The position numbers and the translations under genes are program-made. 64,000 nucleotides of DNA, taken from Bremerella sp. TYQ1 (GTDB lineage: Bacteria; Planctomycetota; Planctomycetia; Pirellulales; Pirellulaceae). Where the stretch lies: contig NZ_CP083740.1 in the NCBI RefSeq assembly GCF_020150455.1, positions 3,968,001 through 4,032,000 on the forward strand, written 5' to 3'. Shown here piece after piece: positions 27,612 to 38,329 of the stretch (positions within the stretch are counted from its first letter, which is position 1; each line of letters starts with the position of its first letter). The notes beneath the pieces are model-generated. The model searched no databases. It worked only from the letters and a program-made list of their open reading frames with translations, and was not told the DNA's origin.

Positions 27612-29182
27612 GAAGGCGCCGGAACTGGTTCGGCCGGCGGCGTTTGTTTCTGAATGACCATCGCGTCGATAATCCCTGCCCCGCACGAGTCGCCGTAAAC
27701 GTTGACCGTCGTGCGAAGTCGATCGAGGAACCAGTCGATGGCGAGAATCGTTCCGATCCCCGTCATCGGTAAGCCGACCGCCTGCAGCACAATGACCATC
27801 GTTACCAGGCCGGCTTCCGGAATGCCGGCGGCCCCCACGGCAGCCAACGAGGCAGTCAGAAACACGATCACCAAGTCGGCCATGTCGAGTTCAATTCCCA
27901 GCGTCTGGGCAATAAAGATCACCGCGACCGCTTCATACAAAGCGGTGCCATCCATGTTGATCGTCGCCCCGAGCGGCAATGCGAAGGACGCCGCTCGATT
28001 CGACACACCGTTCTTCTCTTCCACACATTCCATCGTGACAGGAAGTGTCGCCGCACTGCTTGCCGTGCTGACTGCGGTGAGCAAAGCCCGGAGCATGTTG
28101 AACGTGTAAGTGATGGGATTCCGCTTGGCGAGCAGACCGAGCGATCCCCCCAAGACCAGCGAATGAAGCAGCAGCCCAATGACCACCGTTGCTACGTACC
28201 AGCCGATCGCTTGCAACTGCTCCAGGAACCCGGCCGCACCACCGTTCTTGGCAATGTTCGATGCGACCAACCCAAAGATACCTATCGGCGCAAACAGCAT
28301 GACTAAATGCACCATCTTCATCACTGCTTCGTTGCAGACGTTGAAGAAGCGGATCACCAATGTTCCTTCTTCTCCGAGCGTGGTGAGCGCCCCCCCGAAG
28401 ACGATCGCGAACACAATCAGGGCCAACACGTTGGTGTTCGTCGCTGCGAGAAACAAGTTGGAAGGAAACATGCCGCTGCCGGGGTCATCTTTGCGGCCGC
28501 GGAACACGTCGAGGAAGACCTCCATCGTCGTCTGGCCTTCTTTCGCTTCGACCGTTTCCGTGCGGTACGCGAACGTATCGTCCGCCGAGTTGCCTGGCTG
28601 GATGATCACCACTAAGACAATCCCGATGAACACGGCAATCGCCCCAGTCGTGAAGTAGTACAAAATGGTCGCGAATCCAACGCGGCCCATCTTGCGGATG
28701 TCGCCCAGTGAGGTGATCCCGCTGATCATGCTGGTCACCACCAACGGAATGACCAACAGCTTGAGTACCTGAAGGAAGATGTCACCGCAGAACTCGCAAA
28801 AGATCCAAACCGTTTGGGCCAATCCATATTTGCCGGCCTCTTTATCGGCTTCGACCGCTGCGACGGTTTTCTCGGTCTCGTCAATTCGATTCTGGATTGT
28901 TGGCAATTGCCCTTCGAGACGCTCGGCTTCTTTTTCAAGCCGCTGCGCGTCTTGGGGGTCGTCCGCCTCTTCGGCCTGCTGTCGATACCTGTCGGCGTCC
29001 TTCTTCTTTTGCTCGATCGTTTTCTCGAGCCGCGACAATTGCGTTTCCGGGCCTTCCGATGCCAGCCACATCGTCTTTCCATAGAACAGCCCCAGCAGAA
29101 CGCCCAACACGATCCCCACAAGGATCAAGATCAGGCCTCGCATACTGTTATCTTTTGGGGGCGCAGCGGCAGTATCGGTCAT
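27608..29182 (-). CDS. Dicarboxylate/amino acid:cation symporter with coiled-coil insertion
   Basis: This is a DAACS (GltP/DctA) family secondary transporter importing acidic amino acids or C4-dicarboxylates with protons or sodium. Family motifs include AVSTASSAATLPVTMECVEE (hairpin HP1 serine-rich motif) and LPLGATINMDGTALYEAVAV with FIAQ (the TM7 NMDGT motif). The start at 29182 gives 524 residues. An unusual feature is about 70 residues of highly charged heptad-like sequence (residues 45-115) between the first and second membrane helices, and another insertion (about 190-230) before SNLFLAATNTN. Otherwise the transporter core looks intact. It converges on and overlaps the GspE-like gene by 4 bp. 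Confidence 0.93.
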   Translation of the reverse strand: MTDTAAAPPKDNSMRGLILILVGIVLGVLLGLFYGKTMWLASEGPETQLSRLEKTIEQKKKDADRYRQQAEEADDPQDAQRLEKEAERLEGQLPTIQNRIDETEKTVAAVEADKEAGKYGLAQTVWIFCEFCGDIFLQVLKLLVIPLVVTSMISGITSLGDIRKMGRVGFATILYYFTTGAIAVFIGIVLVVIIQPGNSADDTFAYRTETVEAKEGQTTMEVFLDVFRGRKDDPGSGMFPSNLFLAATNTNVLALIVFAIVFGGALTTLGEEGTLVIRFFNVCNEAVMKMVHLVMLFAPIGIFGLVASNIAKNGGAAGFLEQLQAIGWYVATVVIGLLLHSLVLGGSLGLLAKRNPITYTFNMLRALLTAVSTASSAATLPVTMECVEEKNGVSNRAASFALPLGATINMDGTALYEAVAVIFIAQTLGIELDMADLVIVFLTASLAAVGAAGIPEAGLVTMVIVLQAVGLPMTGIGTILAIDWFLDRLRTTVNVYGDSCGAGIIDAMVIQKQTPPAEPVPAPS

Positions 29183-29392
29183 CGGGTTCCTCCCTCTTGG
29201 TGCTAAGTGTCCGCCTAGGATAACCGACCTCAGATAGGAAAACCCAGCCATTCTGGCAACAAAATTGCCTCCCCCCTTGGATTAGAGTGGCCGATGGCAG
29301 AGTTGGACCCCGATTTGCAGTAGAAGTTTATCTAGTCCTGATTCACATTTTGCGAGTATACTTACCATAGAAAGCGAATAACGCAGGCCTAT

Positions 29393-29411
29393 CTCACGCT
29401 AGCAGCGTGAG
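29393..29411 (+). other. Short hairpin in leader of small membrane protein gene
   Basis: A perfect 8-bp stem CTCACGCT / AGCGTGAG with a 3-nt loop lies about 50 nt upstream of the start codon. It could stabilise or regulate the leader, but nothing more can be said. Confidence 0.35.
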
Positions 29412-29463
29412 CAACATTCCGAGGAGTGGAATGGTCACAAATTGACCAAGGAGCTGAATCGCC

Positions 29464-29715
29464 ATGAAATTGGTATCTCTTTTAGCAACGATCGGTGCCG
29501 TGTGGTGCGTGCTGGGGGCGATTGTCCTTGGACCGGGCGTGCTGATTTATCCGCTGGCCTGGGCAGCCGTGTTTGCCGTGCTGTTTGGCGTTCATAAGGT
29601 TGTCCAAAACCGGGAAAACCAGGGGCAAAAGCGTTCCGGAGCAACGACTAAATCTGCCAACTCCGTCTCGTCTGGCGGAATCTCTGGCGATCAGCGAACC
29701 GCCATGGTTCGATAG
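29464..29715 (+). CDS. Small membrane protein of unknown function
   Basis: The 83-residue product is preceded by a good AAGGAG ribosome binding site (29448-29453), 10 nt before the ATG. It has two hydrophobic helices (LVSLLATIGAVWCVLGAIVL and GVLIYPLAWAAVFAVLFGVH) and a polar, Ser/Gly-rich C-terminal tail, probably cytoplasmic. It stands alone between the symporter and gap genes and is followed by a hairpin. I do not recognise a family. Confidence 0.65.
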   Translation: MKLVSLLATIGAVWCVLGAIVLGPGVLIYPLAWAAVFAVLFGVHKVVQNRENQGQKRSGATTKSANSVSSGGISGDQRTAMVR

Positions 29716-29732
29716 TTTTTTGCTCTCTCGAA

Positions 29733-29755
29733 GATCTCGCCACAGGGGCGAGATC
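29733..29755 (+). terminator. Hairpin after small membrane protein gene
   Basis: A perfect 9-bp stem GATCTCGCC / GGCGAGATC with a 5-nt loop begins 18 bp after the stop codon. There is no T-run after it, so it may be a transcript-end hairpin or a weak terminator. Confidence 0.45.
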
Positions 29756-29913
29756 ATGCGGCCATCGCGATTTTCTGAAGATGAATTTTTCGCGTGTATC
29801 GCCATTCTGCCTACTTCTGAGGCATCTTCATGCACACTAACGCCGCCTTACCGGGCATTTGCAGCCCTTAGGGATTTACCGACTCCTGCGTGGCCGGTAA
29901 CCCCTTATGCCGC

Positions 29914-29942
29914 TTGTGCATCAAATTAAGGGGCCGTATAAT
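29914..29942 (+). promoter_or_regulatory. Distal gap promoter candidate
   Basis: TTGTGC (29914-29919), a 17-bp spacer and a perfect TATAAT (29937-29942) form a good sigma-70-type promoter about 280 bp upstream of gap. Confidence 0.55.
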
Positions 29943-30028
29943 CGCCTTCTCTGGCAACGAGCCCGGCTTATTGGTGAATTTCACTTGGCGCTTCGCTAGA
30001 AAACTCTGGGCACGGATGTCTTGCCCGC

Positions 30029-30057
30029 TTGGGCACGCACAGGATGCGTGCTATAAC
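30029..30057 (+). promoter_or_regulatory. Proximal gap promoter candidate
   Basis: TTGGGC (30029-30034), a 17-bp spacer and TATAAC (30052-30057) form a second promoter about 165 bp upstream of gap, still leaving a long leader. Confidence 0.5.
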
Positions 30058-30160
30058 GCCGAGAACGCACCCCGCTCGGCATAGTCCCTTGGGACAACTG
30101 ACGATTGGCTCGGTGCCGTCGATAAAACAGACACTGGGCCATCGACAAAAGACACAGTAA

Positions 30161-31243
<1,083 letters not shown>

Positions 31244-31301
31244 TCAAAAACCGGGCGATCTCGGCCAAAACTTGGCCATCGCCACGGAAACAAAACGAAT
31301 C

Positions 31302-31337
31302 AAAACCCTCGGATGCTTTTGTGTCCGAGGGTTTTTT
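31302..31337 (+). terminator. Rho-independent terminator of gap
   Basis: The stem AAAACCCTCGGA / TCCGAGGGTTTT is followed by further T residues, giving a 12-bp hairpin with a T-run about 60 bp after the gap stop codon. Confidence 0.9.
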
Positions 31338-31539
31338 CGTGCGCCCAATTTGTATCGTAGACTTCATTAGAGCACCTATAAGTGGATTACCGCGGCGGCA
31401 AATGACAATTTGCCGTGCCGATTCGCTTTGACACAGATGGCCGAATGTCGGAACATTGGGAACAGCATCTTTGGATGCCCTCCCCTACCCCCATTCGCTG
31501 ACCGAGCCTCCCAGCTCACGACGACTGCATAGCGCTGCC

Positions 31540-32676
31540 ATGAAATCGATCACCTCCATGGTCGGATTGTTTAGCCTGTTGGTCGGACTTCTCGCATGTC
31601 CTGCCTTCGGCCAAGCTGCCGACACACAATCTGCCAAACTTCCCAAAGTGGCCGGGCAAGAGACGCCTGCGTTTGTCACCTCGGAATTTATCTTCCCACT
31701 GGAAAACCGCCCGACCAAAAACAGCCATGCTTCGACCATTGTCGAAACTCCGGAAGGTCTTGTCGCGGCGTGGTTTGGTGGCACACACGAAAAGCACCCT
31801 GACGTAGGCATCTGGATCTCGCGCAACACCGGCAACGGCTGGACCACACCAATCGAAGTTGCCAATGGGTACGAATCGGAAGAAGTTCGGCATCCAACTT
31901 GGAACCCTGTTTTGTTCCAAGTTGCCGAAGGCCCGCTGATGCTGTTTTACAAAGTTGGCCCAAGCCCAAGCCGCTGGTGGGGCATGTTGACCACCTCGAC
32001 CGACAACGGCATTACATGGAGCGAACCGAAACGTCTCGGTGAAAATGAAGCAATCGGCAACTTGCTCGGTCCGGTGAAGAACAAGCCGGTTCAGCTGGCT
32101 GACGGCTCGATCGTCTGCCCTTCCAGCACCGAGCACAAAGGATGGCGCGTTCACTTCGAGGTGACCAAAGACTTGGGCGAAACGTGGGAAGTAATCGGTC
32201 CGATCAACGATGCCAAGCTGTTTAACGCCATTCAGCCAAGCATTCTCACTTATGGCGAAGGGAAACTTCAGATCCTGTGCCGCACGCGAGAAAACGTCGT
32301 GGCCTCAGCCTGGTCGGAAGACAACGGCCAGACGTGGAGCGCCCTCAGCGCAACCGATCTGCCGAACCCGAATTCCGGAACCGATGCGGTCTCGCTCGCC
32401 GACGGCATGCAGCTTCTGGTTTATAACCACACCATTCGCGAGTCGGACTTCCCGGCCGGGCGGAACATGCTGAACGTGGCGATCTCCGACGACGGCCACA
32501 CCTGGCATCCCGTCTTAACACTAGAGCGTCAGCCAGGGGAATACTCCTATCCGGCGGTCGTCCAATCCTCCGACGGAAAGGTACACGTCGTCTACACTTA
32601 CCGCCGCGAGGGGATCAAGCATGTGGTGCTGGATCCCGCAAAATTGAAGATTCCGGCCCCGAAAGCGGCAAAATAG
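31540..32676 (+). CDS. Exported sialidase-like (BNR repeat) glycoside hydrolase
   Basis: The ATG at 31540 is chosen because it opens a signal peptide (MKSITSMVGLFSLLVGLLAC, cleaved after AFGQA); the reading frame extends upstream to 31456 without signal features. The 378-residue product has sialidase/neuraminidase-fold Asp boxes: STDNGITWSEPKRL, SEDNGQTWSALS and SDDGHTWHPVL. Early conserved parts are KNSHASTIVETPEG and VAAWFGGTHEKHPDVGIW. Many planctomycete members of this family are annotated as exo-alpha-sialidase without proof of substrate. It is a single gene. Confidence 0.88.
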   Translation: MKSITSMVGLFSLLVGLLACPAFGQAADTQSAKLPKVAGQETPAFVTSEFIFPLENRPTKNSHASTIVETPEGLVAAWFGGTHEKHPDVGIWISRNTGNGWTTPIEVANGYESEEVRHPTWNPVLFQVAEGPLMLFYKVGPSPSRWWGMLTTSTDNGITWSEPKRLGENEAIGNLLGPVKNKPVQLADGSIVCPSSTEHKGWRVHFEVTKDLGETWEVIGPINDAKLFNAIQPSILTYGEGKLQILCRTRENVVASAWSEDNGQTWSALSATDLPNPNSGTDAVSLADGMQLLVYNHTIRESDFPAGRNMLNVAISDDGHTWHPVLTLERQPGEYSYPAVVQSSDGKVHVVYTYRREGIKHVVLDPAKLKIPAPKAAK

Positions 32677-32748
32677 TGGCAACCGAACTACGTAACAGAC
32701 GTTAATCGGAATTGCCACAAAGTTTCGCTCGGACTATCATTCCAACGT

Positions 32749-33153
32749 ATGTTCGCACTTCGATCAATTCGATCCCGCGCTTGGACGGTTGCTTTGGCAA
32801 TCCTCAGCTTGGTTTATTCCTACGGCGTTTGCCCGGGGGGATGCCTGGAGGAAAACCAATGGTATGCGGCCGTTCACGACTTGGTAGAGCACTGCCAAGC
32901 GTTGCCTGAGTGCGCGCACGAACATGCTCCTGACGAACATTGCGATTGCGACCAAAAAGCCGACACGCCGCTGCTCGTTTCGGCTCGCACGGTGGATAAT
33001 GACGCACCTCAGGCGATCGCCTGGGTTCCGAATATCGACGTGCAAGAGCTTCTCACTGCTTCGACATTCTCGACCGAAGCAATTCACATGATTCAACGCG
33101 CCGGGCCTCCTTCAAGGACGCTGCGCGCTCAGTCACAACTCTTTCGCTGCTAG
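32749..33153 (+). CDS. Small exported Cys/His-rich protein of the RND efflux cluster
   Basis: The 134-residue product has an N-terminal signal or anchor (AWTVALAILSLVYSYGV). The mature start is rich in potential metal ligands: Cys28, 32, 49, 55, 65 and 67 and His43, 48, 57, 59 and 64, including CAHEHAPDEHCDCD. The C-terminal part is plain and ends in a Cys. It lies about 110 bp upstream of the RND adaptor gene on the same strand. A role in metal binding in the periplasm is inferred from composition and position; I do not recognise a named family. Confidence 0.7.
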   Translation: MFALRSIRSRAWTVALAILSLVYSYGVCPGGCLEENQWYAAVHDLVEHCQALPECAHEHAPDEHCDCDQKADTPLLVSARTVDNDAPQAIAWVPNIDVQELLTASTFSTEAIHMIQRAGPPSRTLRAQSQLFRC

Positions 33154-33260
33154 TTAAGCAGACGTAACGCCGTGTGTGCCCAGTCGTCGCCGCTCGATGC
33201 CTGGCTTACTTGTTACCTCTGAAATGCATTGCCCCAATGCGCTAGTACGAAAGTTCTCTC

Positions 33261-34655
33261 ATGCCTCGCACGATACTGCTGCGAATCGCGATATTCTTGA
33301 GTATCGCGGTCGCGATCGGTTTCACCGGATACTACTTCGGCAATCAGTCCGCGCCCCCTTCCCCGGCCGCCAATACGAATGAGGAAGAAGATGCCCACGA
33401 AGACGATCATGGTCACGACCATGGCGGCGAAGTGGTCGAGCTGACCGATACGGCGTTCAACAACTTGAAGATCGCCACGAAGATCATGCGTCCTGAAACG
33501 TACGTTTCGCCGCTGACTATTCCAGGCGAAGTCGTCGAGATCCCTGGCCGCAGCAGCTTTGCGGTGGCGGCCCCTGTCGGTGGAAATGTTCGCAAAGTGC
33601 ATGTCGATGTCGGTCAGCTAGTGAAGTTGAACGACACGCTATTCACGCTCGACATCGTGGACGAACCGGTCCTTTCCGCCCAAGTCGACTTGCTTGACGT
33701 GATGGGACAGCTGGACGTCACCGACGCCGAAATCCAACGTCTCGCTCCGCTGGCTGAAACCGGAGCCATCGCTCGCAAGTCGGCCCTCGAGTACCAATAC
33801 CAGAAAGAGAAATTGCAAAATCGCAAAGATGCTCGCGTGCAGGAACTGATGGCGCGCGGACTCACCGCCAAGCAAGTCTCTTCCATCGTCGAGCAGCGAA
33901 CGTTAGTAAAGACGATCGAAGTTGCCGTGAGCGATGTCCCCCGCGACGTAAAATCTGCCGAGCAAGACCCGGCCGCGTTCGTGGTCGAATCGCTCGACAT
34001 CCATCCTGGCATGACCGTGTCGCGCGGTACGTCTCTGGCTCGCCTGGCCGACCACCGCTATTTGTACATCCGCGGCGAAGCGTTCGAGCAGGACGTGCCA
34101 AACCTATACCGACTCGAGGCGAACAACATTCCGATTGAAGTCCAGTTTGGGCACTCGCATGAAGATGAAGAAGAACGGGACCATGCGACTCGCACAGCTG
34201 AAATCGCCTACATCGACAACCATGCGGACGAATCGGCAGGCACGTTTTACTTCTACCTTCGCTTTCAAAACGAAGTCGCCGCCGACTCGCTGCTGCTCGA
34301 TCAATCGATCACGCGGCAATGGCGATTCAAGCCTGGCCAACGTGTCCACCTGCGTCTGCCGATGGAGGAATATAAAGACCAGTTCGTCCTGCCACGCGAG
34401 GCACTCGTCGAAGAAGGCGTCGAGACGTTTGTCTTCCAACAACAGTTTGGCCATGTCGAGCCTGGCATGCTGGAATTCCAAAAGGTTCCCGTCGACGTCG
34501 TGCATCGCGATACCAACACGGCCGTCATCAGCCGCGACGGCGACATCCGTCTCGGCGACACGATCGTTGTTTCGCACGCTTACCAGCTGTACTTGGAGAT
34601 GCTTTCCAAGGCCGGCTCGGATAGCGGCGGCGGACACCATGGACACTCCCACTAA
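33261..34655 (+). CDS. RND efflux periplasmic adaptor (CusB/CzcB type)
   Basis: This membrane-fusion protein would join an inner-membrane RND pump to an outer-membrane channel. There is an N-terminal anchor (ILLRIAIFLSIAVAIGFTGYYF), a His/Asp/Glu-rich stretch (EEDAHEDDHGHDHGG, residues 43-56), and lipoyl/barrel-sandwich halves (GRSSFAVAAPVGGNVRKVHV ... LDIHPGMTVSRGTSLARLAD) around an alpha-hairpin. The C-terminus is again His-rich (GGGHHGHSH). At 464 residues it has normal length. The His-rich ends suggest a heavy-metal cation substrate. The pump gene starts 18 bp downstream. Confidence 0.92.
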   Translation: MPRTILLRIAIFLSIAVAIGFTGYYFGNQSAPPSPAANTNEEEDAHEDDHGHDHGGEVVELTDTAFNNLKIATKIMRPETYVSPLTIPGEVVEIPGRSSFAVAAPVGGNVRKVHVDVGQLVKLNDTLFTLDIVDEPVLSAQVDLLDVMGQLDVTDAEIQRLAPLAETGAIARKSALEYQYQKEKLQNRKDARVQELMARGLTAKQVSSIVEQRTLVKTIEVAVSDVPRDVKSAEQDPAAFVVESLDIHPGMTVSRGTSLARLADHRYLYIRGEAFEQDVPNLYRLEANNIPIEVQFGHSHEDEEERDHATRTAEIAYIDNHADESAGTFYFYLRFQNEVAADSLLLDQSITRQWRFKPGQRVHLRLPMEEYKDQFVLPREALVEEGVETFVFQQQFGHVEPGMLEFQKVPVDVVHRDTNTAVISRDGDIRLGDTIVVSHAYQLYLEMLSKAGSDSGGGHHGHSH

Positions 34656-34673
34656 ATACGAAGGCGCGACATC

Positions 34674-37600
34674 ATGTTGAACAACATTATTCTGTTCGCC
34701 CTTCGCAATCGCCTCGTCATCGTCATGGCGGCGTTGGCAGTGATGGTGGTGGGCAGTGTTATTACCGTACAGCTTCCGATCGATGTGCTACCGAATCTTA
34801 CTCGGCCGCGCGTGGTCGTGATCGCCGAATCGCACGGGCTTTCTCCAGAAGAAGTCGAGCAGCGAATCACCTACGTGCTTGAGCGAAGCCTTATCGGGGC
34901 TTCCGGCGTGCAGGCCGTTCGTAGCTCGTCCGACATTGGATTCTCGGTCATCTATGTCGAGTTCGACTGGGGAACCGATATCTACACGGCTCGGCAAATC
35001 GTGCAGGAGCGTTTGGCGCTGGAGCAAGAGAATCTTCCGCCGGAGACCGATGTGCAGATGGCACCGATGTCTTCGCTGCTGGGACAAATCATGATCGTCG
35101 GCATGTGGAGCGACGACGGCACCACCTCGCCGATCGAGATCCGCACAATGGCCGACTGGACGGTGCGGCAACGGCTGCTCACCATTCCCGGAGTGGCTCA
35201 GGTCATTCCCATGGGTGGCGGTCGCAAGCAGTACCAGGTCCTCGTCGATCTGCACAAGATGCATCAGTACGACTTGCAACTGAAAGACATCGAAGACGCC
35301 CTCCGCGACAGCAACTTGAATGTGACCGGCGGCTATGTCGATCGCAGCTCGCAAGAGTTCCTCGTCCGCGGTCTTGGACTGCTGAAAACGATCGATGACA
35401 TTCGCGACGTGCCGTTGACATCGGACCGAACACGTCCGGTGCTGATGCGACACGTGGCCGAAATCGTCGAAGGAGCCCAAATCAAACGAGGCGACTCCAG
35501 TGTCAATGGACGCGACGCCGTCGTGCTGACCATCCAGAAGCAACCAGAGGTCGATACCCGCGAGATCACCGAACAAATCAACGCGGCGATTGCCGACTTG
35601 AAGCTTTCGATGCCGCAAGACGTGCAAATCGAAACGACCTACGAGCAGCGCGAGTTCATCGACCACAGTGTCGAGAACGTGATCGAAGCGTTACGGGACG
35701 GGGCCATCCTAGTGGTGATCATACTGTTCCTGTTCCTCTTCAACTTCCGCACCACGTTCATCACCGTGACGGCGATTCCACTTTCGATTCTCGTCACGTC
35801 GCTGATCTTCTATTTTCTCGGCATGTCGATCAACGTGATGACACTCGGCGGCATTGCGGTGGCGATGGGAGAACTGGTCGACGACGCGATCGTCGACGTC
35901 GAGAACATCTTCCGGCGTCTAAAAGCGAACGCAAAACTGGATGATCCGCGGCCGGTATTGAAAGTGATCTTCGATGCAAGTGTCGAAGTCCGAAACGCGA
36001 TTATCATCAGCACCGTGCTGGTCATTGTCGTCTTCGCTCCTTTGTTCGCATTAAGCGGAATGGAAGGCCGACTCTTCACGCCGCTGGGGGTCGCTTACAT
36101 TATTTCGATTCTTGCTTCGACGCTGGTTTCACTGACCGTGACGCCGGTTCTGTCGTACTATCTGTTGCCCAACGCCAAGGCAACGCAAAGTGGCGACGGA
36201 GCATTCCTTCGCTTCCTGAAGTGGATGGTTCAACCGATCATTCGGAGCGGCCTGACGCAAAATGGGATCGCCATTATCCTCTCTGGGGTGTTAATCGCTG
36301 TTGTGGCCAGCGGCTTTCTGGTCACGCGACTGGGAACCGACTTCCTGCCCCCGTTTGACGAAGGAGCGGTTCAAGTCAATTTGTTCGCGCCGCCGGGGAC
36401 TTCGCTCGAAACGAGCCGCGAGATTGCCAAGCTGGTCGACGACGAACTGGGCAAGCTGACCAAGTCGGACGAGAACCCTGACGGTCCGCTGCTTTGGTTC
36501 ACCACCAAAACGGGACGAGCGGAGCAGGACGAGCATGCCATGGGTGTGAACGTGACCGAATTGGTGGTCTCGCTAAATCCTGAGGTCGACTATGGCCGCG
36601 AAGAGATGATCGAAATCTTGCACGATGCCACCAAGGATGTTCCTGGCGTCGAGATTGAAATCGAGCAGCCAATCGCTCACTTGATCAGCCATATGCTTTC
36701 TGGCGTCACCGCTCAGATTGCGATCAAGATCTACGGAGACGATCTGACCGAGCTTCGTCGCACAGCGAACAACGTCAAAAACGCGATCTCCGATATCGAA
36801 GGAATTGCTCCGCCGGTCGTCGAACAACAAGCGATCATTCCACAGTTTCGAGTTGAACTGAAGCGGGACTCGCTCGCCTATTACGGCGTACCAGCTTCGT
36901 ACGTCAACGAAACGATCGAGACGGCACTCAACGGCCGTGTCGTGACGCAGATGTACCAAGGGCAACGGACGTTCGATGTGCTTGTGCGTTTGGACGAACG
37001 TTACCGGACCGACCTGGAAAACCTCAATCGCTTTCCATTGGAACTCGAAAACGGACAGCATGTGCCTCTTTCGGTGCTTGCCAACGTCTACGAGGCAGGC
37101 GGCCCTAACACGATCAAGCGAGAAGATGGCCGACGCCGAATCGTTGTCCGCGTTAATACGCTGGGAAAAGATCTTGGAACGGCCGTTGCCGAAATCGAAG
37201 ATCGTATCCGTAGCGATGTCGAATTTCCCGAGGGTTACTTCTTCACCATGGGGGGGCAGTTCGAGGCTCAGCAAAGCGCGAGCACGCGAATCTTTGGCCT
37301 ATCGATCGTGGCGCTGGTGGTAACGTTTGTGGTGCTCTACTCCGCCTATCCGTCGACCAGTGTAGTCCTGCAAATTTTGTTCAGCCTTCCCGCCGCGTTC
37401 GTCGGCGGGGTGCTGGCACTAATGCTCACCGGGCAAACGCTTTCGATCGCCGCGTTGGTTGGGTTCATTTCGCTCGGCGGGATCGCTGCGCGAAACGGGC
37501 TACTGCTCATTTCGACCTATTTAGAGCAGTACCGCGAAGAAGGCTTCACCCAGCAGATGATCATCAATGGCAGTCTCGAGCGGCTCGCTCCGGTGCTGAT

Positions 37601-37811
37601 GACGGCCCTGACGACAGGGATTGGTCTCGTTCCGCTGGTCATCGGCGGGAGTCAGCCAGGGAAAGAGATGCTGTTCCCTGTCGCGACTGTCATCCTTGGT
37701 GGTTTAGTCACGTCGACTTTCTGCGAATTCCTGGTCCGGCCCGGTATGTTCTGGTTCTTCGGAAAAGGAGCAGCCGAGCGGTTGGCCATTGCCGAGGACT
37801 CGCCGGAATAA
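34674..37811 (+). CDS. RND efflux pump, heavy-metal (CzcA/CusA) family
   Basis: The 1045-residue product has the two six-helix RND halves and two porter loops. The family start is seen in NRLVIVMAALAVMVVGSVITVQLPIDVLPNLTRPRV. The fourth helix carries GGIAVAMGELVDDAIVDVENIFRRL, with acidic residues for proton relay as in heavy-metal efflux (HME) members. The second half has LVGFISLGGIAARNGLLLISTYLEQY. It works with the adjacent adaptor and would need an outer-membrane TolC-like channel, which is not encoded in this window. The metal cannot be named from sequence alone. Confidence 0.93.
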   Translation: MLNNIILFALRNRLVIVMAALAVMVVGSVITVQLPIDVLPNLTRPRVVVIAESHGLSPEEVEQRITYVLERSLIGASGVQAVRSSSDIGFSVIYVEFDWGTDIYTARQIVQERLALEQENLPPETDVQMAPMSSLLGQIMIVGMWSDDGTTSPIEIRTMADWTVRQRLLTIPGVAQVIPMGGGRKQYQVLVDLHKMHQYDLQLKDIEDALRDSNLNVTGGYVDRSSQEFLVRGLGLLKTIDDIRDVPLTSDRTRPVLMRHVAEIVEGAQIKRGDSSVNGRDAVVLTIQKQPEVDTREITEQINAAIADLKLSMPQDVQIETTYEQREFIDHSVENVIEALRDGAILVVIILFLFLFNFRTTFITVTAIPLSILVTSLIFYFLGMSINVMTLGGIAVAMGELVDDAIVDVENIFRRLKANAKLDDPRPVLKVIFDASVEVRNAIIISTVLVIVVFAPLFALSGMEGRLFTPLGVAYIISILASTLVSLTVTPVLSYYLLPNAKATQSGDGAFLRFLKWMVQPIIRSGLTQNGIAIILSGVLIAVVASGFLVTRLGTDFLPPFDEGAVQVNLFAPPGTSLETSREIAKLVDDELGKLTKSDENPDGPLLWFTTKTGRAEQDEHAMGVNVTELVVSLNPEVDYGREEMIEILHDATKDVPGVEIEIEQPIAHLISHMLSGVTAQIAIKIYGDDLTELRRTANNVKNAISDIEGIAPPVVEQQAIIPQFRVELKRDSLAYYGVPASYVNETIETALNGRVVTQMYQGQRTFDVLVRLDERYRTDLENLNRFPLELENGQHVPLSVLANVYEAGGPNTIKREDGRRRIVVRVNTLGKDLGTAVAEIEDRIRSDVEFPEGYFFTMGGQFEAQQSASTRIFGLSIVALVVTFVVLYSAYPSTSVVLQILFSLPAAFVGGVLALMLTGQTLSIAALVGFISLGGIAARNGLLLISTYLEQYREEGFTQQMIINGSLERLAPVLMTALTTGIGLVPLVIGGSQPGKEMLFPVATVILGGLVTSTFCEFLVRPGMFWFFGKGAAERLAIAEDSPE

Positions 37812-37897
37812 ATGCCAAATTGTTGATCCCTTTGGACTTTCCGGCCACAATCGGGGGTGAGTACTCATCCATCCCTCTATTCCGGAAAGTTCTCGCC

Positions 37898-38329
37898 ATG
37901 TCTGAATCATCCGACGCGGCGGCGCGCAATTCCTGGCAAGACACTGCCTGGGTGGTCGCGCTGATCGTCACGCTGTTGGTGTTGTTTGCCATCTTCCGCA
38001 CCGAAGTCGTTCTCGCATCGCTACCGTACCTCGAGTACATTCCTGGTTCGCTCGCAGCAATTGTCGCCATTGGCATCTTGAAGCCGCGGCAGTCGGTGCT
38101 GCTCTCGATTGGGCTCGCCTACTTCGCCGGACTGTTGGTTACGCCGGTGATCTATGCAAACCCTCCGTTGCAATGGTATTTGCACATGGAGACGTTCACG
38201 GCCGTTAAAGTGAGCAACAGCTTGCCCCTGCTCGGCTGCGTCATGGTGGGGATAGGAATCGCCGCGACATGGCTGGCGTTTCAAGCGCAGGCGAAACGCC
38301 GGGTTACTTCCCGAGACCCGGCAAACTGA
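37898..38329 (+). CDS. Small membrane protein downstream of RND pump
   Basis: From the ATG at 37898 the product is 143 residues (the frame is open back to 37820 with no better start). Three to four hydrophobic segments are visible: TAWVVALIVTLLVLFAIF, SLAAIVAIGIL, IGLAYFAGLLVTPVIY and LPLLGCVMVGIGIAATWLAF. It lies 86 bp after the pump gene and could belong to the same transcript. Its 3' end overlaps the converging methyltransferase gene by 26 bp. I do not recognise a family. Confidence 0.68.
   Translation: MSESSDAAARNSWQDTAWVVALIVTLLVLFAIFRTEVVLASLPYLEYIPGSLAAIVAIGILKPRQSVLLSIGLAYFAGLLVTPVIYANPPLQWYLHMETFTAVKVSNSLPLLGCVMVGIGIAATWLAFQAQAKRRVTSRDPAN

Noticed and set aside
32749..37811. Complete CusCBA/CzcCBA operon
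   Set aside because: No outer-membrane channel gene is present; the first gene is a small Cys/His-rich protein.
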